A stretch of DNA of 8,747 bases from Planctomycetota bacterium (GCA_030740295.1 JASLXP010000970.1:1-8747), one strand, 5' to 3'. Positions 1 through 7,597 are shown, numbered from the stretch's first letter. Made by a program: numbers and translations. The notes: generated from the letters alone by a model not told the origin.

Positions 1-1
1 A

Positions 2-82
2 GCGACGCGGCTGGTCCTGAAGGGCCTGCAGCAATACCGGGAAGACCAACCTCAAGCGCCACGACACCAAACCGAGGCTTGA
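2..82 (+). CDS. Possible C-terminal end of an upstream gene (partial)
   Basis: The reading frame beginning at base 2 is open from the window edge to a TGA at 80-82 and gives about 26 residues. They start ATRLVLKGLQQYREDQP and end in QTEA. The amphipathic, charged character looks like a genuine protein tail, and the stop lies 33 bases before the next gene's start, a spacing normal for neighbouring genes. No family can be named from so short a piece. Frame 1 is also open from the edge, out to a stop at about 306, but its translation inside the next gene reads like an out-of-frame shadow. This could be chance, so confidence is low. Confidence 0.4.
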   Translation, partial: ATRLVLKGLQQYREDQPQAPRHQTEA

Positions 83-98
83 CGGACAGGGCCGAGCC

Positions 99-105
99 GG
101 AGAGG
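99..105 (+). promoter_or_regulatory. Ribosome binding site for the 116 start
   Basis: GGAGAGG ends 10 bases before the ATG at 116. The in-frame ATG at 149 has only a weak AAG upstream, so this site favours the longer start of the secreted protein. Confidence 0.5.
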
Positions 106-115
106 ATTCCATCGG

Positions 116-1471
116 ATGACACCTCGGGAATACTCGCACGCAAGAATCATGCTGCACCACTTGATTCCGGAAGCTCGCAGATTCCGAAGAAGCATTCTCC
201 CCGGGTTAATGCTGTCTTTTCTGCCGGCATTCACGTTATCGGTTCGGGCAGAGATTTCAGGCACAGAGAATCTGTTCAAAACTCTGGGCTACCTCCCAAA
301 GACTGAACTGGACAAGCTTGAATTCGACAGCGCGCTCGATAAAAGACTGGGGGGCAGCAAACTCTTGCCTGAGCACTATAGAGGTCTGCTGACTGCTGTG
401 CGATTGTCGAAAGATGTCTTTCGAGAAGGAGAGCCCATTCCGGCCATTTTTGTGGTCAAGAACCTCACCAGCAAGAAACTGGGGCTCGACATGCGACTCG
501 ATTTTCATGACTTCATGACCGTCAACTCGGTCGCTCTTCACATGCTGAAGGGCGGGAGGGAAAAGGAGATTGGCTTTGGACTGGGTCACATGTGGGCCTG
601 TGGCGGCCCTCCTAAGGCAGTGATTCAGCCGAATGGCTATTACTGCGTGCGCGGCGATCTGCAGCGGCTGCGCAAGAGAACGTTCGAGCCCGGCGACTAC
701 ACCTTCTTTTGGGATTACGCCCGCCTGAGATCGAACAAGGTGAATTTCAAAGTCCTTCCCGGCGATGCAGAGACCGCGCTCGATCTGTCAAGCCCACGTC
801 TGTCAGCATTGGACTATTACGGCACCTTTCGCGAGGTCCTCGGTCAGGACGAACACCCCGATGTGATATTGGAGAACATACATATTCGGAAGCAATGGCT
901 CGGGCGGTTGAGTGCCGTGCTGGCCAGCGGCGTCGAAGGCAGGTACTACCCGGACCTACTCGCTCTGCCGGCCAGTGATGATCTCGTCAGAGTATCTGCT
1001 CAGATTGTGAAAGAGAAAACAGAAGGAACCTCTGAGATCAGCTTGAAGATGGTCTCTCTGCGAGACGAACCCCAGGTCCGTCTGAATGGGGCTCTGCATT
1101 TCAAGCTCTTACTGAAAGCTGAGTCTCAACAGTTGGCAGTGGTTGAGGAGGAGAGGCTGGAAATGGAACGGGGCCGTATCTCCGTCGAGCGCCGGCTGCC
1201 CCGCACATTCCGTCTGCCTCTCCCCACCGGCTGGTCTAATCAGATTGGGTTTGGAGGAAAAGCAAAACTGGCTGTCATCGTCTCCTCAAAGCCCTTGCGT
1301 ATGGAACGGCTCAATCAGATCAGGAGCTTGGCCCGGGATATTCGTGCAATATCACAGGATGGGAAAGAGATTAAGACCTGGCGCGGAGTGCTCCGAAGCC
1401 CATTCGTGCCAATTGTTCTTGCCGCTGCAGAGGCCAAAGCGGATGCCAATGAAGAACCGATCCGCAGGTAG
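116..1471 (+). CDS. Secreted protein of unknown function with BsuPI-like/Ig-like sandwich
   Basis: This is a 451-residue protein whose function I do not recognise. The N-terminus has Arg-rich residues (RRFRRS, 21-26) followed by a hydrophobic stretch to about 43 and a likely signal peptidase I site after SVRA (residue 45), so export is expected. The arginine pairs do not fit a clean Tat motif. Residues about 92-214 read as an Ig-like beta-sandwich: LSKDVFREGEPIPAIFVVKN resembles the opening strands of BsuPI-type and related domains that begin with a 'needs/expects' strand and a GEPI turn, and EPGDYTF (191-197) resembles a closing strand. Cys162 and Cys177 could form a disulfide outside the cytoplasm. 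The rest has a short helical region (about 230-275) and no recognisable catalytic motif. The ATG at 116 is chosen for its ribosome binding site; 149 is the alternative. GC content looks lower than in the genes downstream, and a 163-base gap separates it from the glycosidase, so it may not belong to the same unit. Confidence 0.8.
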   Translation: MTPREYSHARIMLHHLIPEARRFRRSILPGLMLSFLPAFTLSVRAEISGTENLFKTLGYLPKTELDKLEFDSALDKRLGGSKLLPEHYRGLLTAVRLSKDVFREGEPIPAIFVVKNLTSKKLGLDMRLDFHDFMTVNSVALHMLKGGREKEIGFGLGHMWACGGPPKAVIQPNGYYCVRGDLQRLRKRTFEPGDYTFFWDYARLRSNKVNFKVLPGDAETALDLSSPRLSALDYYGTFREVLGQDEHPDVILENIHIRKQWLGRLSAVLASGVEGRYYPDLLALPASDDLVRVSAQIVKEKTEGTSEISLKMVSLRDEPQVRLNGALHFKLLLKAESQQLAVVEEERLEMERGRISVERRLPRTFRLPLPTGWSNQIGFGGKAKLAVIVSSKPLRMERLNQIRSLARDIRAISQDGKEIKTWRGVLRSPFVPIVLAAAEAKADANEEPIRR

Positions 1472-1634
1472 ATTGGATTCTCACCGATCAATGTTGCGAG
1501 TCAGGCCCTGATGGACCAACAACTTCAAATCAGAGACGGAATTGGCTACTCTCATGTCGGTAGTGACTCGCTCTGGCAGCCTTGAGCTGGACCTTCCGAA
1601 GATGAACTAACATGTAATTTTCAGGAAAAAGACC

Positions 1635-2597
1635 ATGGCGAATAAGTTGAACAACGCGCTCCTTCCAACCCTTGCAGGATGCATCGTCGCGGCCGCCTTT
1701 CTGCAGAGAGTGGCCGCCGAGGAAGAAGCCGCAAAGCCACTTCCCGATTTTGTGAACTGGTCCTACGACGGGGCGCACCAGACCCACAACGGCCTGCGCT
1801 CGTCCATCATCCTCAACGGGTGGTGGCGCTGGATGCACTGCTACGCCGATTACGGCACGAAGGCGCCGACTGACGACGCCGCGTGGTACTACCGGAAGGT
1901 CCCCGGCTATGGCCAAAGTTTCAGTATCCGGGGCGCAGACGGGAAGAACGCAAATTTGCAGAAAATGCCGGGCGTCCCTTCAGGCAAAGCTCGGAGCGTG
2001 CCCTTCACAACAGCCTGGGTCGAGCGCGAGTTCGTCGTCCCAGCCGAGTGGAAGGACCGGGACGTCGAAGTTGTGTTCGAGCACAACTACGGCGAGAGCG
2101 AGGTCCATCTCGATGGGAAGATGATGGGATACACGTGGGGCTACAGGGCCCATACCATGCCGATCCCCAAGCCGTACAAGACGGGCGAACCCTACAAGCT
2201 TTCACTGAAGACGGGCGGCGTGGTCAACAACATATGGCTCAGATCGTACGAACCCACCGGCTACCGAATCAGGGATTCGTACCTGACCACGTCCTTCCGT
2301 AATATGGAGTGCACTATCCGTGCGGCAGGCACCGGCAAGGCTGACGGAAAGGTACGGGTCATCATCACGGAGTACGGCAACCCGGCAAAGATCGTGAAGA
2401 GGAGCGCCCCTGCCCGTGGGGGCCGACGGACCGGGCTGGAAGATCGAAGCCAGCTTCTCCTGGAAAAATCCGAAGCTGTGGACCACCGCCACGCCCAACC
2501 TTCACAACTACTACATCGAGTTGGCCGATGCAGCAGGGAAAGCAGTCGACCGGATATTTCCCATCCGCTTTGGTTTCCGGGAAATCTGGATCGATGA
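1635..2597 (+). CDS. GH2-like glycosidase, N-terminal part (frameshifted)
   Basis: This frame encodes the signal peptide and first two domains of a GH2-like protein. AGGA at 1623-1626 sits 8 bases before the ATG. The signal peptide has a hydrophobic core (about 9-23) and a probable cleavage after RVAA (residue 28). An LAGC lipobox-like string occurs at 13-16, but the hydrophobic stretch continues beyond that Cys, so signal peptidase I is more likely. Residues about 38-205 match the GH2 sugar-binding sandwich: LNGWWRWM (60-67), an aromatic-rich WYYRKVPGY, a WVEREFVVPAEW strand pair (128-139), and a VHLDGKMMGYTWGY hairpin (157-170). Residues about 210-255 begin the GH2 Ig-like domain. From about residue 256 the translation turns Arg-rich and unlike the family until its stop at 2597. 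The true continuation is in the next frame, so only about 1635-2400 is real coding sequence here. The 163 bases before it (1472-1634) hold no convincing promoter or terminator. Confidence 0.8.
   Translation: MANKLNNALLPTLAGCIVAAAFLQRVAAEEEAAKPLPDFVNWSYDGAHQTHNGLRSSIILNGWWRWMHCYADYGTKAPTDDAAWYYRKVPGYGQSFSIRGADGKNANLQKMPGVPSGKARSVPFTTAWVEREFVVPAEWKDRDVEVVFEHNYGESEVHLDGKMMGYTWGYRAHTMPIPKPYKTGEPYKLSLKTGGVVNNIWLRSYEPTGYRIRDSYLTTSFRNMECTIRAAGTGKADGKVRVIITEYGNPAKIVKRSAPARGGRRTGLEDRSQLLLEKSEAVDHRHAQPSQLLHRVGRCSRESSRPDISHPLWFPGNLDR
2398..2422 (+). other. Frameshift site within the GH2-like gene
   Basis: Sense coding passes from the frame of 1635 to the frame of 2416 here. A TGA at 2395-2397 in the second frame sets the left limit, and the loss of family-like residues in the first frame sets the right limit. 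The change equals one extra base (or two missing). A run of four C (2407-2410) and a run of five G (2418-2422) are natural places for a homopolymer error or a real indel. Removing one C gives a smooth join through KRSAPLPVGADGPGW. No slippery codon next to a stop, as in prfB, is visible, so programmed shifting is not supported. Confidence 0.75.
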
Positions 2598-5163
2598 CGG
2601 TTACTTCACGCTGAACGATCATCGGATCAGCCTGACGATGGACCTTCATTCAGCGCTGGGTCGCACTGCGGGCAAGTATTCCATCGGCCGTTACTCGAAC
2701 GAGGAGTACACGAAAAAGATCCTGAATCGGTGGAAGGACTGGGGGATTCACTGCGCCATTCTGAGAAGCGCACAGAATCTGGATGATTCGGAACTGTTCC
2801 GCGTCGCGGACGAGATTGGGTTCTTCATCGGGATCGACACCCCGGGACTGCGCTACGAGGATCCGGAATTCATGAAGGTGCCTGAAATCCGCCAGTCCAC
2901 CATGGACCGGTTCGCGGCCATGATTTTGCCCCGCCGCCATTGTCCTTCCGTGGTCTACTACCATCTAGCGAACACACACCACGATCCGCCGACCTATGAC
3001 TATACGCCCTCCATGCTGGGCGAAGACTTCGACAAGGCCAAGCTCCTCGGCAGAGACCCCATCGCGGCAGAGCGCGCCGCGGTGAAGAAGCTCGATCCCG
3101 TTCGAATCGCTTTTGCCGGCAGCGGCGGCGGCAAGTTTGAGCCGGTCCATTCATCCATGAACTACGTCTCTATCGACGCGGACCTCCAGGTGCACGAGAC
3201 CTGGCCTTCGCACTGGTACAAGCATCGGAAACGGCCCCTCGGCATCAACGAGATGGAAGTCCCCTCATTCCAGAAAAACTGGTACCGGCGTACTTCGCGC
3301 GGCAAGCCCGGCGGCGGCCCCATCTTTATGGAGACCGCGGCGATTCACCTCGGCGAAGAGCCGTACAGGAAAGAACCCAAAACCAACATCGAGAGCTGGC
3401 TTGACCCGAAGGTCCGCGATGTCGGTCTCATGGCCAGTTGGAGTCACCAGGCCACGTGCGAACTCTTTGTGGGGAACGTCTTCAGAGCCTGGCGCTCGTA
3501 CGGTGTCAACATGGGGTTCTGGTGCATGTTTGTCCGCTATTTCGATGAGCCGCGCCTGGTCGTGCCTGCGCTTAACGTTGACCCGCGGCGGCCCGAACCG
3601 ACTATGGATCTCGGATGCCGGATTTGGCACTACACGGTTGGTCCACCCACCAAAGAAGGGCAACTCGCGAAAGATGGCCTCTCTCCGTTCCTCGCATACA
3701 TCGGCGGTCCCGACGGGGAATTCTCTCACAAAGATCGTTCGTACTACGCGGGCGATCGGATCAGGAAGGCCGTGGTGATCGTCAACGACACTGAGTCGAC
3801 AGTGAAGTTCGGCGGCGGCTGGGAGCTGACGACACAGGACGGCAAGAAGGTGACCGGCGGAAGGATACGGCGAACGAAGATCGGCCCGGGTGAACTCGCA
3901 CCCGAGAAGATTCACATCGCGTTCAAAGCCCCAAAGGTGAAACAGCGGACGGACTACCTCCTGAAACTGAACGGAGACGCTGACCGGGAAGCACATGTGA
4001 CAGACACGTTTGCGCTCACGGTGTTCCCGAAAGAAAAGCCTCCTGTTATCGCCGGGAAGATGAAGCTCTACCTGTACGATCCCATCGGTGACACGAGAAA
4101 GATGCTGAACGAGGCCGGCGTGAAATTCGAGATGCTGGCCTCGACGCTCCCTCCCGCGCAGAACAGCCTGCTGGTCATCGGCCGCAACGCGCTCAGAGAC
4201 GAAGAAAACCGTAAACGACTCAAGCAGTTCATCAGAGTGCAACTGACCTACGATGTGCGCGTCAACATCAGCAACGGCATGCGCGTGCTCGTGTTTGAGC
4301 AGGCCCTTGACAATATCTGGGGACTCAACACAGAACAGACGCGCTGGCGCCGCAGCTTTGTTACCGCGGAGGGACACCCGGCTCTGGAAGGCCTGACGAC
4401 TGACGACTTCCATTATCTGCGCGACGACGCCAGCCTGGTAGAGCCCTATCCCGGCCCTCACCCCGATGACTTGGGAAGGCTCTCCGTCGACCGCTACCCG
4501 GATTGGGGCAACGACAACACGGTCGTGACCTATGCCATTACGCGACCTCAGAAAGGCGCCTGCCGATCCCTTCTCTCGTGCGGGTTCGATCTTCAGGAAT
4601 CGTCACTGCTCGAATACGCGGCCGGCCAGGGCCGGATGATGTTCTGCCAGGTCGACGTCCATGGCCGGTACGGAAAAGACCCGGTCAGCACCAGACTGGT
4701 CAACAACATCCTCACGTACATGACATCAGCGCCAGAGCCGGTCGCCAGCAAGACCATCGACCTCGTCCGCGAAGGCTGGGAAGACTACGACATCGACGTG
4801 AAGAAGGAGACTGTCTACATGGTGGACAAGCCAGCCGGCCCCATCTCATGGGGAATCACTCTCGCCGATCTTTACTTCCAGGAGAAACTCGAACTCCCCG
4901 TAGTCCAGGGAGTAGACGGCAAGAAGTACCTTTACGCGAAGCTCGAAGGCGAAAAGGCACTCGCGCACATGCTCAACCGGAGGCAATTCAAGACCCGGTG
5001 GCAGAAGATGAAGGCCATGCAGATCCGCGCGGCTCTCCTTATCAACCAGGGCGGTTCGTCAGACGATTACCCCAATCCCTTCATGCAGGATGACAGGGAA
5101 ATGCTCTACCCCGTGGAGTGGCTGGAAGGATTCATTCACCCCTACACCATGATGCAGTGGTAA
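2416..5163 (+). CDS. GH2-like glycosidase, catalytic and C-terminal part (frameshifted)
   Basis: This is the downstream part of the glycosidase begun at 1635 (about 1175 residues once joined). The nominal start is GTG at 2416; it has no signal peptide, so it is probably not an independent gene. Residues are numbered from 2416. The end of the Ig-like domain (FSWKNPKLWTTATPNLHNYY, 14-33) leads into the barrel: RFGFREIWIDDGYFTLND, then SAQNLDDSELFRVADEIGFF in place of the usual SHYP...Y.L.DE.G. RRHCPSVVYYHLAN (173-186) matches the RNHPSVxxWSLGNE strand, but Thr187 replaces the acid/base Glu. RPLGINEMEVPS (273-284) matches the nucleophile strand, with Glu279 or Glu281 as candidate. After the barrel come a beta-sandwich (about 450-535), a Rossmann-like class I glutaminase-type domain (about 548-770, with no obvious Cys-His-Glu triad), and a jelly-roll-like end (about 780-880) finishing HPYTMMQW. 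Substrate unknown: beta-galactosidase or beta-glucuronidase-like activity is possible, and so is a non-catalytic role. Confidence 0.8.
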   Translation: MGADGPGWKIEASFSWKNPKLWTTATPNLHNYYIELADAAGKAVDRIFPIRFGFREIWIDDGYFTLNDHRISLTMDLHSALGRTAGKYSIGRYSNEEYTKKILNRWKDWGIHCAILRSAQNLDDSELFRVADEIGFFIGIDTPGLRYEDPEFMKVPEIRQSTMDRFAAMILPRRHCPSVVYYHLANTHHDPPTYDYTPSMLGEDFDKAKLLGRDPIAAERAAVKKLDPVRIAFAGSGGGKFEPVHSSMNYVSIDADLQVHETWPSHWYKHRKRPLGINEMEVPSFQKNWYRRTSRGKPGGGPIFMETAAIHLGEEPYRKEPKTNIESWLDPKVRDVGLMASWSHQATCELFVGNVFRAWRSYGVNMGFWCMFVRYFDEPRLVVPALNVDPRRPEPTMDLGCRIWHYTVGPPTKEGQLAKDGLSPFLAYIGGPDGEFSHKDRSYYAGDRIRKAVVIVNDTESTVKFGGGWELTTQDGKKVTGGRIRRTKIGPGELAPEKIHIAFKAPKVKQRTDYLLKLNGDADREAHVTDTFALTVFPKEKPPVIAGKMKLYLYDPIGDTRKMLNEAGVKFEMLASTLPPAQNSLLVIGRNALRDEENRKRLKQFIRVQLTYDVRVNISNGMRVLVFEQALDNIWGLNTEQTRWRRSFVTAEGHPALEGLTTDDFHYLRDDASLVEPYPGPHPDDLGRLSVDRYPDWGNDNTVVTYAITRPQKGACRSLLSCGFDLQESSLLEYAAGQGRMMFCQVDVHGRYGKDPVSTRLVNNILTYMTSAPEPVASKTIDLVREGWEDYDIDVKKETVYMVDKPAGPISWGITLADLYFQEKLELPVVQGVDGKKYLYAKLEGEKALAHMLNRRQFKTRWQKMKAMQIRAALLINQGGSSDDYPNPFMQDDREMLYPVEWLEGFIHPYTMMQW

Positions 5164-5213
5164 TCTCGAAACAATGCTGCTCAGTGAAACTCTCACAGTC
5201 TCAGGGCCGAGAT

Positions 5214-5288
5214 TTGGAGTAACGGCTTTTTTAGCCGGGTTCCGACCGATTCTGCGAAGAGCCCGGCTAAATAAAGCCGTTACTCCAA
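5214..5288. repeat. Near-perfect nested inverted repeat (REP/MITE-like)
   Basis: The left arm (5214-5239) begins TTGGAGTAACGGC and ends AGCCGGG. The right arm (5262-5288) is its reverse complement except for one extra base within the T/A-rich centre, leaving a 22-base loop. Each arm is itself a small hairpin (CGGCT...AGCCG), so the whole can fold as a long stem or as two stem-loops. The T run lies inside the stem rather than after it, which is unlike an intrinsic terminator. No target-site duplication is evident at the flanks. The rest of the 191-base gap (5164-5213 and 5289-5354) shows no other clear signal. Mobile origin is inferred from the shape only. Confidence 0.8.
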
Positions 5289-5354
5289 CCCCACATCTTC
5301 AATGCGTAACAGTCCCCTTTTGCGACTCGTCGAATAACCAGAAACGAACAGAAC

Positions 5355-6149
5355 ATGAAAACTATCTCCATACTCACTACCGCCCTTCTGGCCAGCATGA
5401 GCCTTGTTGATTCCGCCCGCGGGCAGGAGTTCCAGTCGCTGAACCCCTCGCCGCTCATGTCGGACAAATCGTCTGAGGTACGCTTGAAGCATGCGGCCAA
5501 GGCTCTGAACCGGCAGTACGACGAAAAGTTCTCGCTCGCCCAGACAGCCGCTCCGGACGGCTGGTTTCAGGTGGATCTCAAGCCGTTCTGCAACATGAAC
5601 CTGTATTCGAAAGCGGGGGTCACTGCGCCCGTGAGATTCCACGCGATGGAGCTCGGCCGACGGGAGTTCTACGGCGTGCCCGTCGACATCATCGCTCCGG
5701 ATAAGAACGACAACAAAACCGCGCTGGCGTTGCCTTCCCAGCGGTACCTGACGGAAACGTTACCCGAGGAGGCCGATGTCGCGGTCGGCAAGAAGGCGAA
5801 GGTCCTCTACTTCCTTTACGCGACCTACTACACGCTGCCCGGCGGCAAGCAGTATTTCAGGATCAACTACGCGGACGGCGACACTCACATGATCCCCTTC
5901 GTGGGCACCAAACAGTCGGGCGACTGGTATCACGCGTCCACCCGCCTTTACACCGACCAGGTCCATTACGTGGTCGTCCCCTCCAGCAAAGGCTCGAAGC
6001 TGCGCTTCTACAACATGCACCTGATGCAGTGGAAGAACCCGAAACCGGAAAAGGAGATCAAGTCCGTCACCTTCAAGTCCGACAAGAAGGCAGAGATGGC
6101 GATCTTCGTTGCCGCGATCTCCGGGCATACGGGTAAGGGAATCAAATGA
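5355..6149 (+). CDS. Secreted beta-sandwich protein, possible carbohydrate-binding module
   Basis: This 264-residue protein starts MKTISILTTALLASMSLV, a standard signal peptide with likely cleavage near SARG/Q (residue 23). The start has little ribosome-binding sequence (AACGAACAGAAC), but the signal peptide begins exactly there. The mature part reads as a single beta-sandwich: GWFQVDLKPFCNMNL (69-83), VAVGKKAKVLYFLYATYY (142-159), YFRINYADG (167-175), and a closing QWKNPKPEKEIKSVTF (225-240). This order (an F.xVDL opening, an 'lyfLhat' strand, a YADG turn, a NPxPxKxIxxI end) matches a domain that I recognise as attached to, or beside, glycosidases in Planctomycetota-like genomes, similar in spirit to NPCBM modules. 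No catalytic residues stand out. Its stop overlaps the esterase start, so the two are likely translated together and may act on one substrate. Sugar binding is an inference. Confidence 0.75.
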   Translation: MKTISILTTALLASMSLVDSARGQEFQSLNPSPLMSDKSSEVRLKHAAKALNRQYDEKFSLAQTAAPDGWFQVDLKPFCNMNLYSKAGVTAPVRFHAMELGRREFYGVPVDIIAPDKNDNKTALALPSQRYLTETLPEEADVAVGKKAKVLYFLYATYYTLPGGKQYFRINYADGDTHMIPFVGTKQSGDWYHASTRLYTDQVHYVVVPSSKGSKLRFYNMHLMQWKNPKPEKEIKSVTFKSDKKAEMAIFVAAISGHTGKGIK

Positions 6150-7597
6150 CGAAGCAGATCACACAAACGACACTGACCGCGATGGCCGTCATCCTGTTCT
6201 TGGAGCCGTGCGCGCAGGCCATGATGTGCAACTGCCACAGGCCCTACGATCCCGCGATGCGCAAACCGCGGGGAAGGCAGCTCGGCTGGTTCCCCGTATT
6301 CTCCCGGGTCCGCGAAGATCTGCTGTTCCGCAAGGGAGATCGCATCGAAATCTCAGCCTTCGCGTATCACAGACCCATCAAGGGTACGTGGAAACTCTGC
6401 GCGAACGGCGTCAAGGAACCGTTCCTGCGCGGCCGGCCTTGCGAGGTCCGCCCCGACCACTCCCTGCGTATGGTCGTTCCGGAAGGGAAGCTCACCCCGG
6501 GCTTCTACGACCTCTATTTCACGGTGCATTCGACCTCGACTCCAAAGTACACGGGCCGGGCGACTTTTGGCTACCGCGTCGGCGAAATGCCCATCGTGGA
6601 CAGTTGCCCCAAGGACATGGCGAAGTTCTGGAAGAAGGCCGTCGCGAAACTTGACAAGGTGCCCCTGAACGCCAATCGTTCGTTCGTGCGCGAAATGAAG
6701 AACGAGGAAATCGATGCCTACAACCTGGCGGAGGCCTCCATCCCGGACCGCTACGATCCCGAGGGCGTGAAACACGACAAGGTGAAGGTCTACAAGTTTC
6801 AGTTCGACTCGCCTTACGACAACGACAGAGGCCGGCGCCGCTACCACGGATGGCTCGCTATTCCCTCCGGAAAAGGCCCCTTCCCCGGCCTCCTGGTCCT
6901 GCCCGGCTTCGGCAACGCTTCCCTGCCGATCCCCGCGGAACACGCACGCCACGGTTATGCGTCACTCATGCTGCAAATCCACGGGCAGGATGTCGACCTC
7001 CCCGAAGATCAATACAAGCTGCCTCGGCAGTCGGGCTACGGCAAGAGAGGGTCGAGGAGCGACAAGCTGACTGATGATTATTACCACTACGTCTACCTCG
7101 CGTGCGCGCAGGCCGTGCGTTGTCTCGCGGCCCAGCCTGACATCGACGGCAACCGGCTGGGTGTGTGCGGCGGCTCGCAAGGGGCGCACCTTGCCACCGT
7201 AACGGCCGCCATCGCCCCCGAAGTCAAGGCCGCGGCCAGTGTGCTCTGCCACTGGGCCTATTGGCCATGGCGGAAACACATCGATGGCCTGAACGCGGCG
7301 AAGACCCATGGTCTCGATCAGCCTGTGCCGCCGTTCAACCGGGCCAAAGCGCTCGACAATCACATGAGCTACTACGACCCCGCCAACTTCGCCACCATGA
7401 TCGATACGCCCTTCCTGATGGGCCTCTGCCTCAACGACGTGCCTAGCCCCGCAACCTCAGTCTACGCGGTCTACCGGAATCTGGCCGCGAAAGACAAGCG
7501 ACTGCTCGTGAGTGTGGGCACGGACCACGACCTCATGTTCTCGGTCGAGACCGCGGCATTCCGGTGGATGGACAAACACCTGGGTGAGGCGCATTGA
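6146..7597 (+). CDS. Secreted CE7-like acetyl esterase (acetylxylan esterase family)
   Basis: This is a 483-residue alpha/beta hydrolase. Its ATG overlaps the previous stop as ATGA, with AAGGGA at 6135-6140, which points to translational coupling. A signal peptide (core about 10-19) probably ends after CAQA (residue 25). Residues about 55-145 form an Ig-like sandwich (FRKGDRIEISAF to ATFGYRVGEMP), as in longer acetylxylan esterases. The hydrolase domain follows: GLLVLPGFGN (248-257), LQIHGQDVD (276-284) where CE7 enzymes usually have RGQG, CGGSQGAHLA (341-350) with nucleophile Ser344, LCLNDVPSPATSVYAVYRNL (427-446) with Asp431, and VGTDHD (457-462) with His461. The triad is thus complete, but the signature motifs differ from classical cephalosporin-C deacetylases (GGSQGA for GGSQGG, HD for HE). 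Expected reaction: removal of acetyl or similar ester groups from a glycan outside the cytoplasm. A broader acyl-esterase activity cannot be excluded. Confidence 0.82.
   Translation: MTKQITQTTLTAMAVILFLEPCAQAMMCNCHRPYDPAMRKPRGRQLGWFPVFSRVREDLLFRKGDRIEISAFAYHRPIKGTWKLCANGVKEPFLRGRPCEVRPDHSLRMVVPEGKLTPGFYDLYFTVHSTSTPKYTGRATFGYRVGEMPIVDSCPKDMAKFWKKAVAKLDKVPLNANRSFVREMKNEEIDAYNLAEASIPDRYDPEGVKHDKVKVYKFQFDSPYDNDRGRRRYHGWLAIPSGKGPFPGLLVLPGFGNASLPIPAEHARHGYASLMLQIHGQDVDLPEDQYKLPRQSGYGKRGSRSDKLTDDYYHYVYLACAQAVRCLAAQPDIDGNRLGVCGGSQGAHLATVTAAIAPEVKAAASVLCHWAYWPWRKHIDGLNAAKTHGLDQPVPPFNRAKALDNHMSYYDPANFATMIDTPFLMGLCLNDVPSPATSVYAVYRNLAAKDKRLLVSVGTDHDLMFSVETAAFRWMDKHLGEAH

Noticed and set aside
1582..1618. 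Possible promoter before the glycosidase (TTGAGC and TAACAT or TGTAAT)
   Set aside because: Spacing is about 20 or 25 bases and neither box matches consensus well; such matches are expected by chance.
1671..1682. Lipoprotein signal (LAGC) in the GH2-like protein
   Set aside because: The hydrophobic stretch continues past the Cys and a good AxA-type site follows at RVAA, so a standard signal peptide fits better.
2395..2422. Programmed +1 frameshift
   Set aside because: There is no stop codon in the first frame at the shift, no prfB-like slippery codon and no internal Shine-Dalgarno at the right distance; an indel is simpler.
3265..4461. Long open frame on the minus strand (398 codons)
   Set aside because: It lies wholly inside the glycosidase, its translation has no family-like motif, and GC-rich coding strands commonly leave such antisense frames open.
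4503..5093. Plus-strand open frame of 196 codons inside the glycosidase
   Set aside because: The translation is Arg/Pro-rich and out of frame with the family-like sequence covering the same bases.
5214..5288. Intrinsic terminator for the glycosidase gene
   Set aside because: The stem is strong, but the T-rich run is within the arms and the bases after the stem are CCCCACATC, so the usual U tract is absent. Kept as a repeat instead.
5174..5410. Small open frame of 78 codons across the inverted repeat
   Set aside because: It runs through the palindrome and into the signal peptide of the next gene in another frame, with no ribosome binding site or recognisable protein character.
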